DNA of 64,000 nt from Schlegelella_A sp965246805 (GTDB taxonomy: Bacteria; Pseudomonadota; Gammaproteobacteria; Burkholderiales; Burkholderiaceae_C). The notes below the pieces were generated by a model. It saw only the letters and a list, made by a program, of their open reading frames with translations, did no database searches and was not told where the DNA came from. Position 1 is the stretch's first letter. Every line of letters starts with the position of its first letter. The stretch spans positions 186,001-250,000 of the forward strand of contig CBDFFO010000006.1 of NCBI GenBank assembly GCA_965246805.1. The letters are read 5' to 3'. Made by a program: the position numbers and the translations under genes. Below are positions 9,201 through 17,159 of this stretch, one piece after another.

Positions 9201-10520
9201 ATGACTCTCGCGCCTCCATCCACGCCATCGACCGACGCGCGGTCGTCCGCCGGAATTACAGCGGTTGCGGCCCACGACGCGGTGCAGGCACTCGCATCCC
9301 GAGCGACGCCGAACGCCTGGAGCGCACGCTTGCACCTGATGCTCGAGTCGACCGGTGACGGCATCTTCGGCGTCGACACCGACGGCCGCTGCGTGTTCAT
9401 CAATCGGGCCGGCGCTGCGATGCTAGGCCGCGAGGCGGCGCAGGTGCTCGGCGCCAACATGCACGCGCTCATCCACCACTCGCACGCCAACGGCAGCCAC
9501 TACGCCGAAGGCGATTGCCCGATCTTCAACGCGTTCCGCGCCGGCCTGCCGTGCCGCATCGACCGCGAGGTGCTATGGCGCGCGGACGGCTCGTCGTTTC
9601 ATGCCGAGTACGCGTCCAACCCGATCGTCGACTCCGGCGTGGTGCAGGGCGCGGTCGTAACGTTCGTCGACATCACCGAGCGCCGCATCGCGGAAGACCT
9701 GTTGACGCAAGCCCGCAGCGAACTCGAACGGCGGGTGGCTGAGCGCACCGCGGAGCTCTCGACCGCACTCGGCCAGTTGCGGGATCTCTCGGCCTACCTC
9801 GCCACCGTTCGCGAGGACGAGCGCACGCGCATCGCGCGCGACGTTCACGACGAGCTTGGTTCGTTGCTGGTGGCGCTGAAGATGGACGTGAACTGGGTCG
9901 AGACGCGCCTTGCCGATCGGCCCGAGCTGAGGCAGAAATGCGGTGCGGTGTCGGCGCGCATCGCGACCGCGGTCGACAAGGTCGGTCGCATCATCACCGA
10001 CCTCCGGCCGAGCATCCTCGACCATCAGGGCCTCTGGGCCGCGCTCGAATGGCAGGCCCAGGAGTTCACCGAGTCGAGCGAGCTCGCGTGCGACATCACG
10101 CTGCACGTGGCCGCCGGCGTCGAAGCGCCGAGCGGCGTGGCCGGCGAGCGCTGGGCGATCGCGGTGTTCCGCATTTTTCAGGAATTGCTCAGCAACGTCG
10201 CCAAGCACGCGCGTGCCACGGCGATTCGCGTGCGGCTCTATGTCGACGGGCCGGTCGATGCCGAACTGCACCTCGAGGTCAGCGACAACGGTGTCGGCGC
10301 GCCGGCCGCCGCGCTCGCGAGCCCGGGCAGCTACGGCGTGATGGGCATGCGCGAACGGGCCGGCCACTTCGGCGGGCGCGTCACGATCGCGAGCGAGCCC
10401 GGGCTCGGCACCACGGTGCGGCTCGCGATGCCGCTGCCGGCATCGTGCGTTGATTCGCCGGGCGCGCCGGTCGGGGCGCGGTCCCGTGCCTCGGCGCCCG
10501 CCTCGGAGCCGTCGACATGA
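9201..10520 (+). CDS. PAS-domain sensor histidine kinase, NarX/DegS-type (HisKA_3)
   Basis: A 439-residue cytoplasmic kinase with no evident membrane span. The ATG at 9201 is favoured over a TTG at 9162. A PAS domain (about 40-155) begins LHLMLESTGDGIFGVDTDG and ends VTFVDITERRIAED. It is followed by a coiled coil (about 165-195), a HisKA_3 dimerisation domain with phospho-His216 in ARDVHDELGSLL, and HATPase_c (ELLSNVAKHARA, then GSYGVMGMRERA). The DVHDE box and MGMRERA are typical of NarX/UhpB/DegS kinases. Its 3' end overlaps the regulator gene by 4 bp, so the two are translationally coupled. It stands immediately upstream of the cyanate transporter operon, which is its most likely target. 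Confidence 0.9.
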   Translation: MTLAPPSTPSTDARSSAGITAVAAHDAVQALASRATPNAWSARLHLMLESTGDGIFGVDTDGRCVFINRAGAAMLGREAAQVLGANMHALIHHSHANGSHYAEGDCPIFNAFRAGLPCRIDREVLWRADGSSFHAEYASNPIVDSGVVQGAVVTFVDITERRIAEDLLTQARSELERRVAERTAELSTALGQLRDLSAYLATVREDERTRIARDVHDELGSLLVALKMDVNWVETRLADRPELRQKCGAVSARIATAVDKVGRIITDLRPSILDHQGLWAALEWQAQEFTESSELACDITLHVAAGVEAPSGVAGERWAIAVFRIFQELLSNVAKHARATAIRVRLYVDGPVDAELHLEVSDNGVGAPAAALASPGSYGVMGMRERAGHFGGRVTIASEPGLGTTVRLAMPLPASCVDSPGAPVGARSRASAPASEPST

Positions 10521-11167
10521 TCCGTGTGCTGGTCTGCGACGACCATTTCATCGTCCGCCAGGGCATCCGCCAGATGCTCGGCGACGCCGATGGCATCGAG
10601 GTCGTCGCCGAAGCCGAGAACGGCCCCGACGCGGTCAAGCGCGTGCGCGAGGCCGAGGGCCGGGTAGACGTGGTGTTGATGGACATCGCGATGCCGCACC
10701 GAGACGGCCTCGATGTGCTGCGCCAGTTGAAGAGCGAGTTCCCGAAGCTGCCGGTGCTGATGCTGAGCACCTATCCCGACAAGCAATACGCGGTGCGGAG
10801 CCTCAAGCTCGGCGCCGCCGGCTACCTCAACAAGGGGGCCGACCCGGCGACCATGACGGCGGCGATTCGCAAGGTGGCATCTGGCGGCCTCTTCATCACG
10901 CCGGCCGTGGCCGAGCAGCTCGCGTCGGCCATCCATGGGCGCTCGACCGATGCGGCCGCGCCGCTGCACGAGCGGCTCTCGCACCGCGAGCACCAGGTGT
11001 TCGGGCTGCTGGCCGCGGGCCGCAGCGTCGGCGAGATCGCCGAGCAACTGTCGCTGTCGTCGAACACCGTGAGCACCTACCGCGCGCGCATCCTCGAGAA
11101 AACCGGCGCGCGCAACGATGTCGAGCTGGCGCTTTACGCGGTGCGTGCCGACATGTTGCCGGTCTGA
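10517..11167 (+). CDS. NarL/FixJ-family response regulator
   Basis: A 216-residue regulator. The receiver has acidic residues D8-D9, phosphoacceptor Asp56 (VVLMDIAMP) and a Lys after strand 5 (LNKGA). The C-terminal LuxR/GerE helix-turn-helix spans about 150-210 (LSHREHQVFGLLAAGRSVGEIAEQL as a scissor helix pair, then SLSSNTVSTYRARILEKTGA). The start ATGA overlaps the kinase stop codon. It probably binds the TACACG motifs upstream of its own operon (9108-9133) and upstream of the transporter (11186-11207). Control of cyanate genes by such a pair, rather than by a LysR-type CynR, would be unusual. Confidence 0.92.
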   Translation: MIRVLVCDDHFIVRQGIRQMLGDADGIEVVAEAENGPDAVKRVREAEGRVDVVLMDIAMPHRDGLDVLRQLKSEFPKLPVLMLSTYPDKQYAVRSLKLGAAGYLNKGADPATMTAAIRKVASGGLFITPAVAEQLASAIHGRSTDAAAPLHERLSHREHQVFGLLAAGRSVGEIAEQLSLSSNTVSTYRARILEKTGARNDVELALYAVRADMLPV

Positions 11168-11185
11168 CCGAAGTTCGACGACAAG

Positions 11186-11207
11186 CGTGTAGGGCCAGCA
11201 CTACACG
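11186..11207. promoter_or_regulatory. Inverted repeat CGTGTAG-N8-CTACACG upstream of transporter operon
   Basis: Perfect 7-bp arms at 11186-11192 and 11201-11207 lie between the regulator stop and the substrate-binding-protein start, 71 bp before that ATG. The arm CTACACG shares its TACACG core with the triple repeat before the kinase gene. It could be the operator of the neighbouring NarL-type regulator, or alternatively a weak hairpin after the regulator gene. No U-tract follows it. Confidence 0.4.
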
Positions 11208-11278
11208 ACGAAGCCCGATCCCACGATGGCGCACAGCCATGCATCTCCCGACACTGCCATCTCGCGAAGGAGCCTCCG

Positions 11279-12670
11279 ATGAATCGCCTGTTGCCCGACC
11301 CCTACGATGCCGACCGACCGATGGCCCTGCGCTGCGCGTGCGGGCAATCGCACGATGCGGCCGATCACGTCGCGGCGGCGAACGCGCCAGGCGGGAACGG
11401 AAGCGCGTCGGCGTCGGCGGCCGACGTGACGCTCGCCGACCGCGTGGAGTCGACGCTCGTGCGCGCATTGCTGCCGAACGAGGCGTTGCGGCGCCGCTTC
11501 CTCAAAGCCGTGGGCGCGAACACCGCACGTGCCGCGATCGCGTCGCTGCTGCCGATCGGCGCGCTCGAAGCGATGGCGCAGGAGAAAGGTCCGCTCGAAA
11601 AGAAGGAGCTGAAGATCGGCTTCATTGCGATCACCTGCGCGACGCCGCTCATCATGGCCGACCCGCTCGGCTTCTACAAACAGCAAGGCCTCGCGGTGCA
11701 GCTCAACAAGACCGCCGGCTGGGCGCTCATTCGCGACAAGATGCTCAACAAGGAGCACGACGCCTCGCACTTCCTCTCGCCGATGCCGATCGCGATCTCG
11801 ATGGGGCTCGGCTCGGTCGCGCAGCCGATGCGCGTCGCGACGATCCAGAACATCAACGGTCAGGCCATCACGCTGGCCAACAAGCACAAGGAAAACCGTG
11901 ACCCGAAGAACTGGAAGGGCTTCAAGTTCGCGATCCCGTTCGAGTACTCGATGCACAACTTTCTGTTGCGCTACTACCTCGCCGAAGCCGGCCTCAACCC
12001 CGACACCGACGTGCAGCTGCGGGTGGTGCCGCCGCCCGAGATGGTCGCCAACCTGCGCGCCGGCAACGTCGACGGCTTCCTCGGCCCCGACCCGTTCAAC
12101 CAGCGCGCGGTGTACGACGAGGTGGGCTTCATTCACATCCTCTCGAAAGACATCTGGGACGGCCACCCGTGTTGCGCCTTCGGCACCAGCGAAGCCTTCA
12201 TCCAGCAAAACCCGAACACCTTCGCGGCGCTCTACCGCGCGGTGCTGACCGCGGCCAACATGGCCCGCGACGCGAAGAACCGCGAGCTGATCGCGAAGGT
12301 GATCGCGCCGCCCGCGTACCTGAACCAGCCGGAGACCGTGCTCGCGCAGGTGCTCACCGGCAAGTTCGCCGACGGCCTCGGCAACGTCAAGAACGTGCCC
12401 GAGCGCACCGATTTCGACCCCGTGCCGTGGCAGAGCATGGCCGTGTGGATGCTCACGCAGATGAAGCGCTGGGGATACGTGAAGGGCGAGGTCGATTACA
12501 AGGGCCTCGCCGAGAAGGTCTTCCTGCTCACCGACGCCAAGAAGCAGATGAAGCTGCTCGACGAGAAGGTGCCCGATGGCGCCTACAAGAAGTACAAGGT
12601 GATGGGCAAGGAGTTCGACCCGAACAAGGCCGCCGAGTACGCGGCGAGCTTCGCGATTCGGAAGGCTTGA
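11279..12670 (+). CDS. NrtA/CmpA-family ABC transporter substrate-binding protein (probable cyanate)
   Basis: A 463-residue periplasmic receptor. AAGGAG lies about eight bases before the ATG. An unusual 70-residue N-terminal region contains a CACGQSHD motif (Cys19, Cys21). It is followed by a Tat signal with RRRFLKAVG at 71-79 and a hydrophobic run to about 100. The mature part follows the NrtA/CmpA pattern: LKIGFIAITCATP, NGQAITLANKHK, HPCCAFG and DFDPVPWQSMAVW. Family members bind nitrate, bicarbonate or cyanate. Cyanase in the same operon makes cyanate the best guess. The Cys/His head upstream of the Tat motif is common in this subgroup, but its role is unclear to me. Confidence 0.88.
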   Translation: MNRLLPDPYDADRPMALRCACGQSHDAADHVAAANAPGGNGSASASAADVTLADRVESTLVRALLPNEALRRRFLKAVGANTARAAIASLLPIGALEAMAQEKGPLEKKELKIGFIAITCATPLIMADPLGFYKQQGLAVQLNKTAGWALIRDKMLNKEHDASHFLSPMPIAISMGLGSVAQPMRVATIQNINGQAITLANKHKENRDPKNWKGFKFAIPFEYSMHNFLLRYYLAEAGLNPDTDVQLRVVPPPEMVANLRAGNVDGFLGPDPFNQRAVYDEVGFIHILSKDIWDGHPCCAFGTSEAFIQQNPNTFAALYRAVLTAANMARDAKNRELIAKVIAPPAYLNQPETVLAQVLTGKFADGLGNVKNVPERTDFDPVPWQSMAVWMLTQMKRWGYVKGEVDYKGLAEKVFLLTDAKKQMKLLDEKVPDGAYKKYKVMGKEFDPNKAAEYAASFAIRKA

Positions 12671-12775
12671 CGGGCGTGTCGTCACTGTCGCACGCGCCTC
12701 TTGCGCGGAATCGGGAGAACGGGGCACTCTGCTCCGTTCATGCCCGCGGCAGGGGCCGCGTGCGTGCGCCAGGCA

Positions 12776-12798
12776 AAAACAGTCCACTGGACTGTTTT
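12776..12798. repeat. Perfect 11+1+11 palindrome centred on AGTCCACTGGACT
   Basis: AAAACAGTCCA (12776-12786) and TGGACTGTTTT (12788-12798) are perfect complements around a single C. The A/T-flanked stem followed by TTTT resembles a bidirectional terminator. It lies in the gap between the receptor and permease genes. Such a palindrome may be a dispersed repeat of the genome, which could be tested by counting copies. Confidence 0.7.
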
Positions 12799-12838
12799 AG
12801 TCCGGGCGCACTCCCCCGAAGCCGACCTGCGGTCGACT

Positions 12839-13026
12839 TCTCCTCCTTTACTTCACTCCGCAAAGCGCCCCGCCCTCCCGATCCAGCAGCGTCGTCTCTT
12901 GCGTCTTTTTCGCCGCACGCGGTGACGGTGCGAGCTGTGAGCGTGGGGTGGCCTGCGGAGCGAAGTAAAGGAGGAGAGATGCGGCGTAGCCGCGTCTCGG
13001 GGGACATGAGCGGAGCAGGCCACCCC
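12839..13026. repeat. Composite palindromic element filling the receptor-permease gap
   Basis: The 388-bp gap 12671-13058 holds no gene. It contains two nested inverted repeats. A 24-bp arm at 12839-12862 matches the reverse complement of 12954-12977 at 23 of 24 positions. GGGGTGGCCTGC (12945-12956) pairs perfectly with 13015-13026. Inside the latter, GAGATGCGGC and GCCGCGTCTC around 12974-12996 form another hairpin. The architecture resembles a non-coding mobile palindromic element inserted into an otherwise tight operon. Confidence 0.65.
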
Positions 13027-13058
13027 ATGCTCAAAGCCCCCGCGAACCAAAGCCGCCG

Positions 13059-13928
13059 ATGAAAGCGTCAACAAGGCTCACGGCGCAAGCCGGCCTGCTG
13101 TCGGCAGCGATCCTGATCGTGCTGCTCGTGGTCTGGCACGTGGCAACGCTCTCATCGGTCGCGGCCGCCGCCGCCACCAACCTCACGACCGAGCAAATCG
13201 AATACCAGAAGCTGCTCGGCAAGGACCCGGTCGCCGCGCCGAAAACGAGTGGCTTCCCGACGCTCGCGCAACTGGGCCAGACCATCGCCACCAACCTCGC
13301 GCATCCGTTCTACGACAATGGCCCGAACGACAAGGGCATCGGCATCCAGCTCGGCTGGTCGCTGCTGCGGGTTGGGCTGGGCTTCGGCCTCGCGGCGCTG
13401 ATCGCGATTCCGCTCGGCTTCCTGATCGGCATGAGCCCGCTCGTCTACCGCGCGCTCGACCCGTTCATCCAGGTGCTGAAGCCGATCTCGCCGCTCGCGT
13501 GGATGCCGATCGCGCTCTACACGATCAAGGACTCGTCGATCTCCGGCATCTTCGTGATCTTCATCTGCTCGGTGTGGCCGATGCTGATCAATACCGCGTT
13601 CGGCGTCTCGAACGTGCGGCGCGAATGGCTCAACGTCGCACGCACGCTCGAGGTCGCGCCGATGCGGAAGGCGCTGCAGGTGATCCTGCCGGCGGCCGCG
13701 CCGACCATCCTGACCGGCATGCGCATCTCGATGGGCATCGCGTGGCTCGTCATCGTCGCCGCCGAGATGCTGGTCGGCGGCACCGGCATCGGCTATTTCG
13801 TATGGAACGAATGGAACAACCTCGCGCTCAGTAGCGTCGTGTTCGCCATCCTCGTGATCGGCCTCGTCGGCATGGCGCTCGACCTGTTGTTCGCGAAGGC
13901 GCAGAAGGCGGTGTCGTATGTCGACTGA
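13059..13928 (+). CDS. NrtB/TauC-type ABC transporter permease
   Basis: A 289-residue inner-membrane permease. After a first helix (about 10-32) comes a periplasmic stretch of about 60 residues, then five or more helices. The EAA-type coupling loop reads WLNVARTLEVAPMRKALQVILPAAAP (given here only as the positions 192-217 region) and is typical of the BPD_transp_1 fold. The C-terminus GMALDLLFAKAQKAVSYVD matches nitrate, taurine and cyanate permeases. It overlaps the ATPase gene by 11 bp, so the two are coupled. It should form the homodimeric channel fed by the receptor at 11279-12670. Confidence 0.9.
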   Translation: MKASTRLTAQAGLLSAAILIVLLVVWHVATLSSVAAAAATNLTTEQIEYQKLLGKDPVAAPKTSGFPTLAQLGQTIATNLAHPFYDNGPNDKGIGIQLGWSLLRVGLGFGLAALIAIPLGFLIGMSPLVYRALDPFIQVLKPISPLAWMPIALYTIKDSSISGIFVIFICSVWPMLINTAFGVSNVRREWLNVARTLEVAPMRKALQVILPAAAPTILTGMRISMGIAWLVIVAAEMLVGGTGIGYFVWNEWNNLALSSVVFAILVIGLVGMALDLLFAKAQKAVSYVD

Positions 13929-14850
13929 GCCGGCGGCGTTCCTGCGCGTCCAGGACCTCTCGAAGACTTACGCCGGTTCCAGCGAGCCCGTCTTCGAGCG
14001 CGTCAACTTCGATGTGGCGCAAGGCGAGTTCGTCTGCATCATCGGTCACTCCGGCTGCGGCAAGACCACCATCCTCAACGTGCTCGCCGGCCTCGAGCAG
14101 GCGTCGACCGGCCACGCCTTCATGGCGAATCGCGAGATCTCGGGCCCGAGCCTGGAGCGTGGTGTCGTGTTCCAGGGCCACGCGCTGATGCCGTGGCTCA
14201 CGGTGCGTCGCAACATCGCCTTCGCGGTGAAGAGCAAGTGGCCCGACTGGTCGGCCGCGCAGGTCGACGCGCAGGTGCTGAAGTACGTCGAACTGGTGGG
14301 CCTGGGCGCGGCCATCGACAAGAAGCCGCAGGCGCTGTCGGGCGGCATGAAGCAACGCGTCGGCATCGCACGCGCGTTCGCGATCGAGCCGAAGATGCTG
14401 CTGCTCGACGAACCTTTCGGCGCCCTCGACGCGTTGACGCGCGGCACGATCCAGGACGAGCTGCTTCGCGTCTGCGCGGCGACGCGCCAGACCGTCTTCA
14501 TGATCACGCACGACGTCGACGAAGCGATTCTGCTCGCCGACAAGATCCTGCTGATGAGCAACGGCCCGCGCGCCGGCGTGGCCGAGATCGTGCAGAACAC
14601 GATGCCGCGCGAACGCCAGCGCGCGACGCTGCACCACGACCCGCAGTACTACCGCATCCGGAACTTCCTGGTCGACTTCCTCGTCGCGCGCTCGCAGGAC
14701 CTGTCGAACGGGCGCGCGCCGGCGTTCCCGCCGCTGGTGTCGCCCGGCCTCGTCGACACGGCGGCCCGCGACGCGAACGAGCCCGACGCGGCGGCCGTGG
14801 AAGCCGTCGCCACCGCGGCGAACGTGGTGCGCATGAAGGTGCGCCCGTAA
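13918..14850 (+). CDS. NrtD/TauB-type ABC transporter ATP-binding protein
   Basis: A 310-residue ABC ATPase. Walker A is GHSGCGKTT (43-51), the signature LSGGMKQRVGIARA is at about 140-153, and Walker B MLLLDEPFGALD is at about 161-172. A switch histidine follows in MITHDVDEA. A C-terminal extension of about 60 residues after the nucleotide-binding domain includes a DFLVARSQDL segment and an Ala-rich tail. It energises import with the permease it overlaps. NrtD and CynD proteins share this form. It is followed 11 bp later by the NTF2-like gene. Confidence 0.92.
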   Translation: MSTEPAAFLRVQDLSKTYAGSSEPVFERVNFDVAQGEFVCIIGHSGCGKTTILNVLAGLEQASTGHAFMANREISGPSLERGVVFQGHALMPWLTVRRNIAFAVKSKWPDWSAAQVDAQVLKYVELVGLGAAIDKKPQALSGGMKQRVGIARAFAIEPKMLLLDEPFGALDALTRGTIQDELLRVCAATRQTVFMITHDVDEAILLADKILLMSNGPRAGVAEIVQNTMPRERQRATLHHDPQYYRIRNFLVDFLVARSQDLSNGRAPAFPPLVSPGLVDTAARDANEPDAAAVEAVATAANVVRMKVRP

Positions 14851-14861
14851 GGGGCCGTTCG

Positions 14862-15287
14862 ATGAGCGAATCCCGACCGCCGCTGCCGCCCTTCACGTTC
14901 GCGACCGCGACCGAGAAGGTTCAGAAGGCCGAAGACGCGTGGAACAGTTGCGACCCCGATCGATGCGCGGCGGCTTACACCGAGAACTCGGTCTGGCGCA
15001 ACCGCTCCGAGTTCTTCTCCGGTCGCGCCGCGATCCGCGCGTTCCTGGAGCGCAAGTGGGCGCGCGAGCTCGACTACCGGTTGAAGAAGGAGCTCTGGGC
15101 CTTTCACGACAACCGCATCTCGGTTCGCTTCGAATACGAATGCCACGACCCGAGCGGCGTGTGGTGGCGCTCGCACGGCAACGAGCAGTGGGAGTTCGAT
15201 GAACACGGCCTGATGCAACGCCGCGAAGCGAGCATCAACGATGTCGCCATCGCCGAGACCGATCGCAAGTTCCGCTGGGCGCGTTGA
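14862..15287 (+). CDS. Nuclear transport factor 2-like protein (DUF1348 type)
   Basis: A 141-residue protein with the NTF2/SnoaL cone fold pattern: an N-terminal helix AEDAWNSCDPDRCAAAYTE, then NSVWRNRSEFFSGRAAI. The strand-rich end reads NRISVRFEYECHDPSGVWW, then GNEQWEFDEHGLMQ. These are diagnostic of the DUF1348 group, whose members are small, presumably cytoplasmic and often encoded near stress or detoxification genes. The in-frame ATG at 14862 follows the ATPase stop by 11 bp. Placement between transporter and cyanase suggests a part in cyanate use, perhaps binding a small molecule, but no catalytic role is established. Confidence 0.8.
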   Translation: MSESRPPLPPFTFATATEKVQKAEDAWNSCDPDRCAAAYTENSVWRNRSEFFSGRAAIRAFLERKWARELDYRLKKELWAFHDNRISVRFEYECHDPSGVWWRSHGNEQWEFDEHGLMQRREASINDVAIAETDRKFRWAR

Positions 15288-15320
15288 GCGTCCCTTGTCA
15301 CCACCGTCCAGGAGTACACC

Positions 15321-15764
15321 ATGAGCCGCGTAGCTGTCACCGAAAAAATCGTTCTCGCCAAGGTCGCCAAAGGTCTTAAATGGGGCGATGTCGCGCGTCA
15401 GGTGGGCCTCAGCAAGGAGTGGGTCACGGCCGCCTGCCTCGGCCAGATGACGCTGACGGCCGAGCAGGCGAACGTGATCGGGGACCTGTTCGACCTGAGC
15501 GAGCACGACCGCACTTGGCTGCAGGTGGTGCCGTACAAGGGTTCGCTGCCGACAGCTGTGCCGACCGACCCGCTGGTCTACCGGTTCTACGAACTGGTCA
15601 GCGTGTACGGCACGACCTGGAAGGAACTGATCCACGAGGAATTCGGCGACGGCATCATGAGCGCGATCGATTTCCACATGGACATGAAGCGCGAAGCGCA
15701 CGACAAGGGCGACCGCGTGTCGATCACGATGTCGGGAAAGTTCCTTCCTTACAAATCGTACTAA
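15321..15764 (+). CDS. cynS: Cyanate hydratase (cyanase)
   Basis: A 147-residue cyanase, full length for the family. The catalytic triad is intact: Arg88, Glu91 and Ser114, equivalent to Arg96, Glu99 and Ser122 of the E. coli enzyme. They lie in YRFYELVSVYGTTWKELIHE and FGDGIMSAIDF. The N-terminal helical domain (about 1-75) resembles a helix-turn-helix fold, as in known cyanases. The enzyme turns cyanate and bicarbonate into carbamate and CO2, and carbamate then yields ammonia. AGGAG lies about eight bases before the ATG. It is the last gene of the transporter operon, and a strong hairpin overlaps its stop codon. Confidence 0.97.
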   Translation: MSRVAVTEKIVLAKVAKGLKWGDVARQVGLSKEWVTAACLGQMTLTAEQANVIGDLFDLSEHDRTWLQVVPYKGSLPTAVPTDPLVYRFYELVSVYGTTWKELIHEEFGDGIMSAIDFHMDMKREAHDKGDRVSITMSGKFLPYKSY

Positions 15765-15791
15765 CTGGACGGGTAATTCCAGTTAGTACGT
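15758..15791 (+). terminator. Hairpin overlapping the cynS stop codon
   Basis: CGTACTAACTGGA (15758-15770) and TCCAGTTAGTACG (15779-15791) are perfect 13-bp complements around an 8-nt loop. The left arm includes the stop codon TAA. There is no T-run, so it may be an mRNA 3'-end stabiliser or a bidirectional barrier between the convergent operons rather than a classical intrinsic terminator. Confidence 0.6.
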
Positions 15792-15889
15792 GCTCGATCG
15801 AGCGATCACCGCTGCGCGGCGTCGCTCATCTCGCACTGCGCACGCATCCGCGTGCGCGGGGCTGACTCGCTGCGCTCGCTTCGCGTCGG

Positions 15890-17140
15890 TCAGGCGGTGA
15901 AACGCAGGGAGGTCGTCTTGACCCGGATGGGTGGGGGCTTGGCAACGTACGGTTGGGGCGTGCGTGCGGTGATGCGGTCCGCGATCACGCGGGCCTGGCG
16001 CGCGATCGGTTCGATGTAGCGCATGGCGCGCCCGTCGATGCTGATGCAATCGCCGAGCGCGTGGATCGTGGGGACCGAGGTCTCTAGCGTTTCGGGGTCG
16101 ACCGCGATGCCGTGGTCCCAGGCGAGGCCCGCGGTGACGGCGAGTCGCGACGGGGTCTCGAGGCCGGTGGCCGAGATCACGTGCTTCGCCAGGAAGGATC
16201 GACCATCGTGGGCCTGCACGTCGATACCACCGCCGGGCGCTCGCACGACCTGCGCGATGCGCACGCCGCCTTCGAACCGCAGCGGCAACGCGCGCCATGC
16301 ATCGAGCAGCGCAGCCGAGCGCTCGGTATCGAGCAGCGCCGCCAGCGGTCGCGACTTGACGTCGATCAGCGTCACGCGATGGCCGGCCAGCGCAAGGTCG
16401 TTGGCGAGTTCCGAGCCCACCAGGCCTGCTCCGGCGATCAGCACCGACGCAACCGCTGCATCGGCCGCGTTCGACAACTCGCCGAGCGCCGCACGGAAGC
16501 GCCGATACGTGTGGAGGTCGTTGATGCGCCAGCAGAGCGAGGCGGGCAGCGCGTCGCTCGTGCGCGGCGACGCGCCATGTGCGAGCACCAGGTGCGTGTA
16601 CGGCAGCGAGCCGCGCGTGGTGCGCAGCTGGCGCACGCCCGCCAGCACGCGGATCGCGTGCGTATCGGTGACGAGCCGCACGCCGAGGCGCGCTGCGGCG
16701 GCTGCGGCGCTTTCTTTTACCAGCGCATCGGGCGCGATGTTGCGGGCGTGCGCGACCGAGAGCAACGGCTTGTCGTAGAGCGATGCGTCGCAGGCGCTCA
16801 CCATCGTGACCGGCAGTGTCGCGTCGCGTTCGCGCAGCTCGGCCGCCATTTGCCAGCCCGCGCGCCCCGCACCGACGATGACGACACCCGCCGCGCGCCC
16901 GACATGCGCAGGCACGCGAGGTCCACTGGGTGCCCGCGGCGGACGCGGCGCGTCGTCGTACGGTTCGAACTCGGCCTTGGTGACACCGCACAGCGGGCAG
17001 GCCCAGTCGTCGGGGATGTCGTCGAAGCGCGTACCGGCGGCCAGGCCGCTGTCGGCATCGCCGAGCGCTTCGTCGTAGATCAGGCCGCACGCGCGGCAGA
17101 TGAAGCGTCGCCAGACCAGCGCGATGACCTTCGCGCTCAT
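15890..17140 (-). CDS. Rubredoxin-FAD/NAD(P)-dependent oxidoreductase fusion
   Basis: A 416-residue fusion. Residues 10-60 are a rubredoxin with iron ligands Cys15, Cys18, Cys48 and Cys51 (CRAC and CPLC). A linker of about 20 residues leads to a pyridine-nucleotide-disulfide-type reductase. This has a first dinucleotide-binding GxGxxG (VVIVGAGRAGWQ, about 88-99), a second one around VLIAGAGLVGSELA, and the FAD motif IHALGDCISIDG near the end. It should pass electrons from NAD(P)H through FAD to the attached rubredoxin. It is the last gene of the sigma-54-type operon, 19 bp after the flavoenzyme gene. That suggests it supplies electrons to a partner oxygenase or the acyl-CoA-dehydrogenase-like protein. 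Confidence 0.88.
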   Translation of the reverse strand: MSAKVIALVWRRFICRACGLIYDEALGDADSGLAAGTRFDDIPDDWACPLCGVTKAEFEPYDDAPRPPRAPSGPRVPAHVGRAAGVVIVGAGRAGWQMAAELRERDATLPVTMVSACDASLYDKPLLSVAHARNIAPDALVKESAAAAAARLGVRLVTDTHAIRVLAGVRQLRTTRGSLPYTHLVLAHGASPRTSDALPASLCWRINDLHTYRRFRAALGELSNAADAAVASVLIAGAGLVGSELANDLALAGHRVTLIDVKSRPLAALLDTERSAALLDAWRALPLRFEGGVRIAQVVRAPGGGIDVQAHDGRSFLAKHVISATGLETPSRLAVTAGLAWDHGIAVDPETLETSVPTIHALGDCISIDGRAMRYIEPIARQARVIADRITARTPQPYVAKPPPIRVKTTSLRFTA

Positions 17141-17159
17141 GCGGGTATGACGGCCGCGC

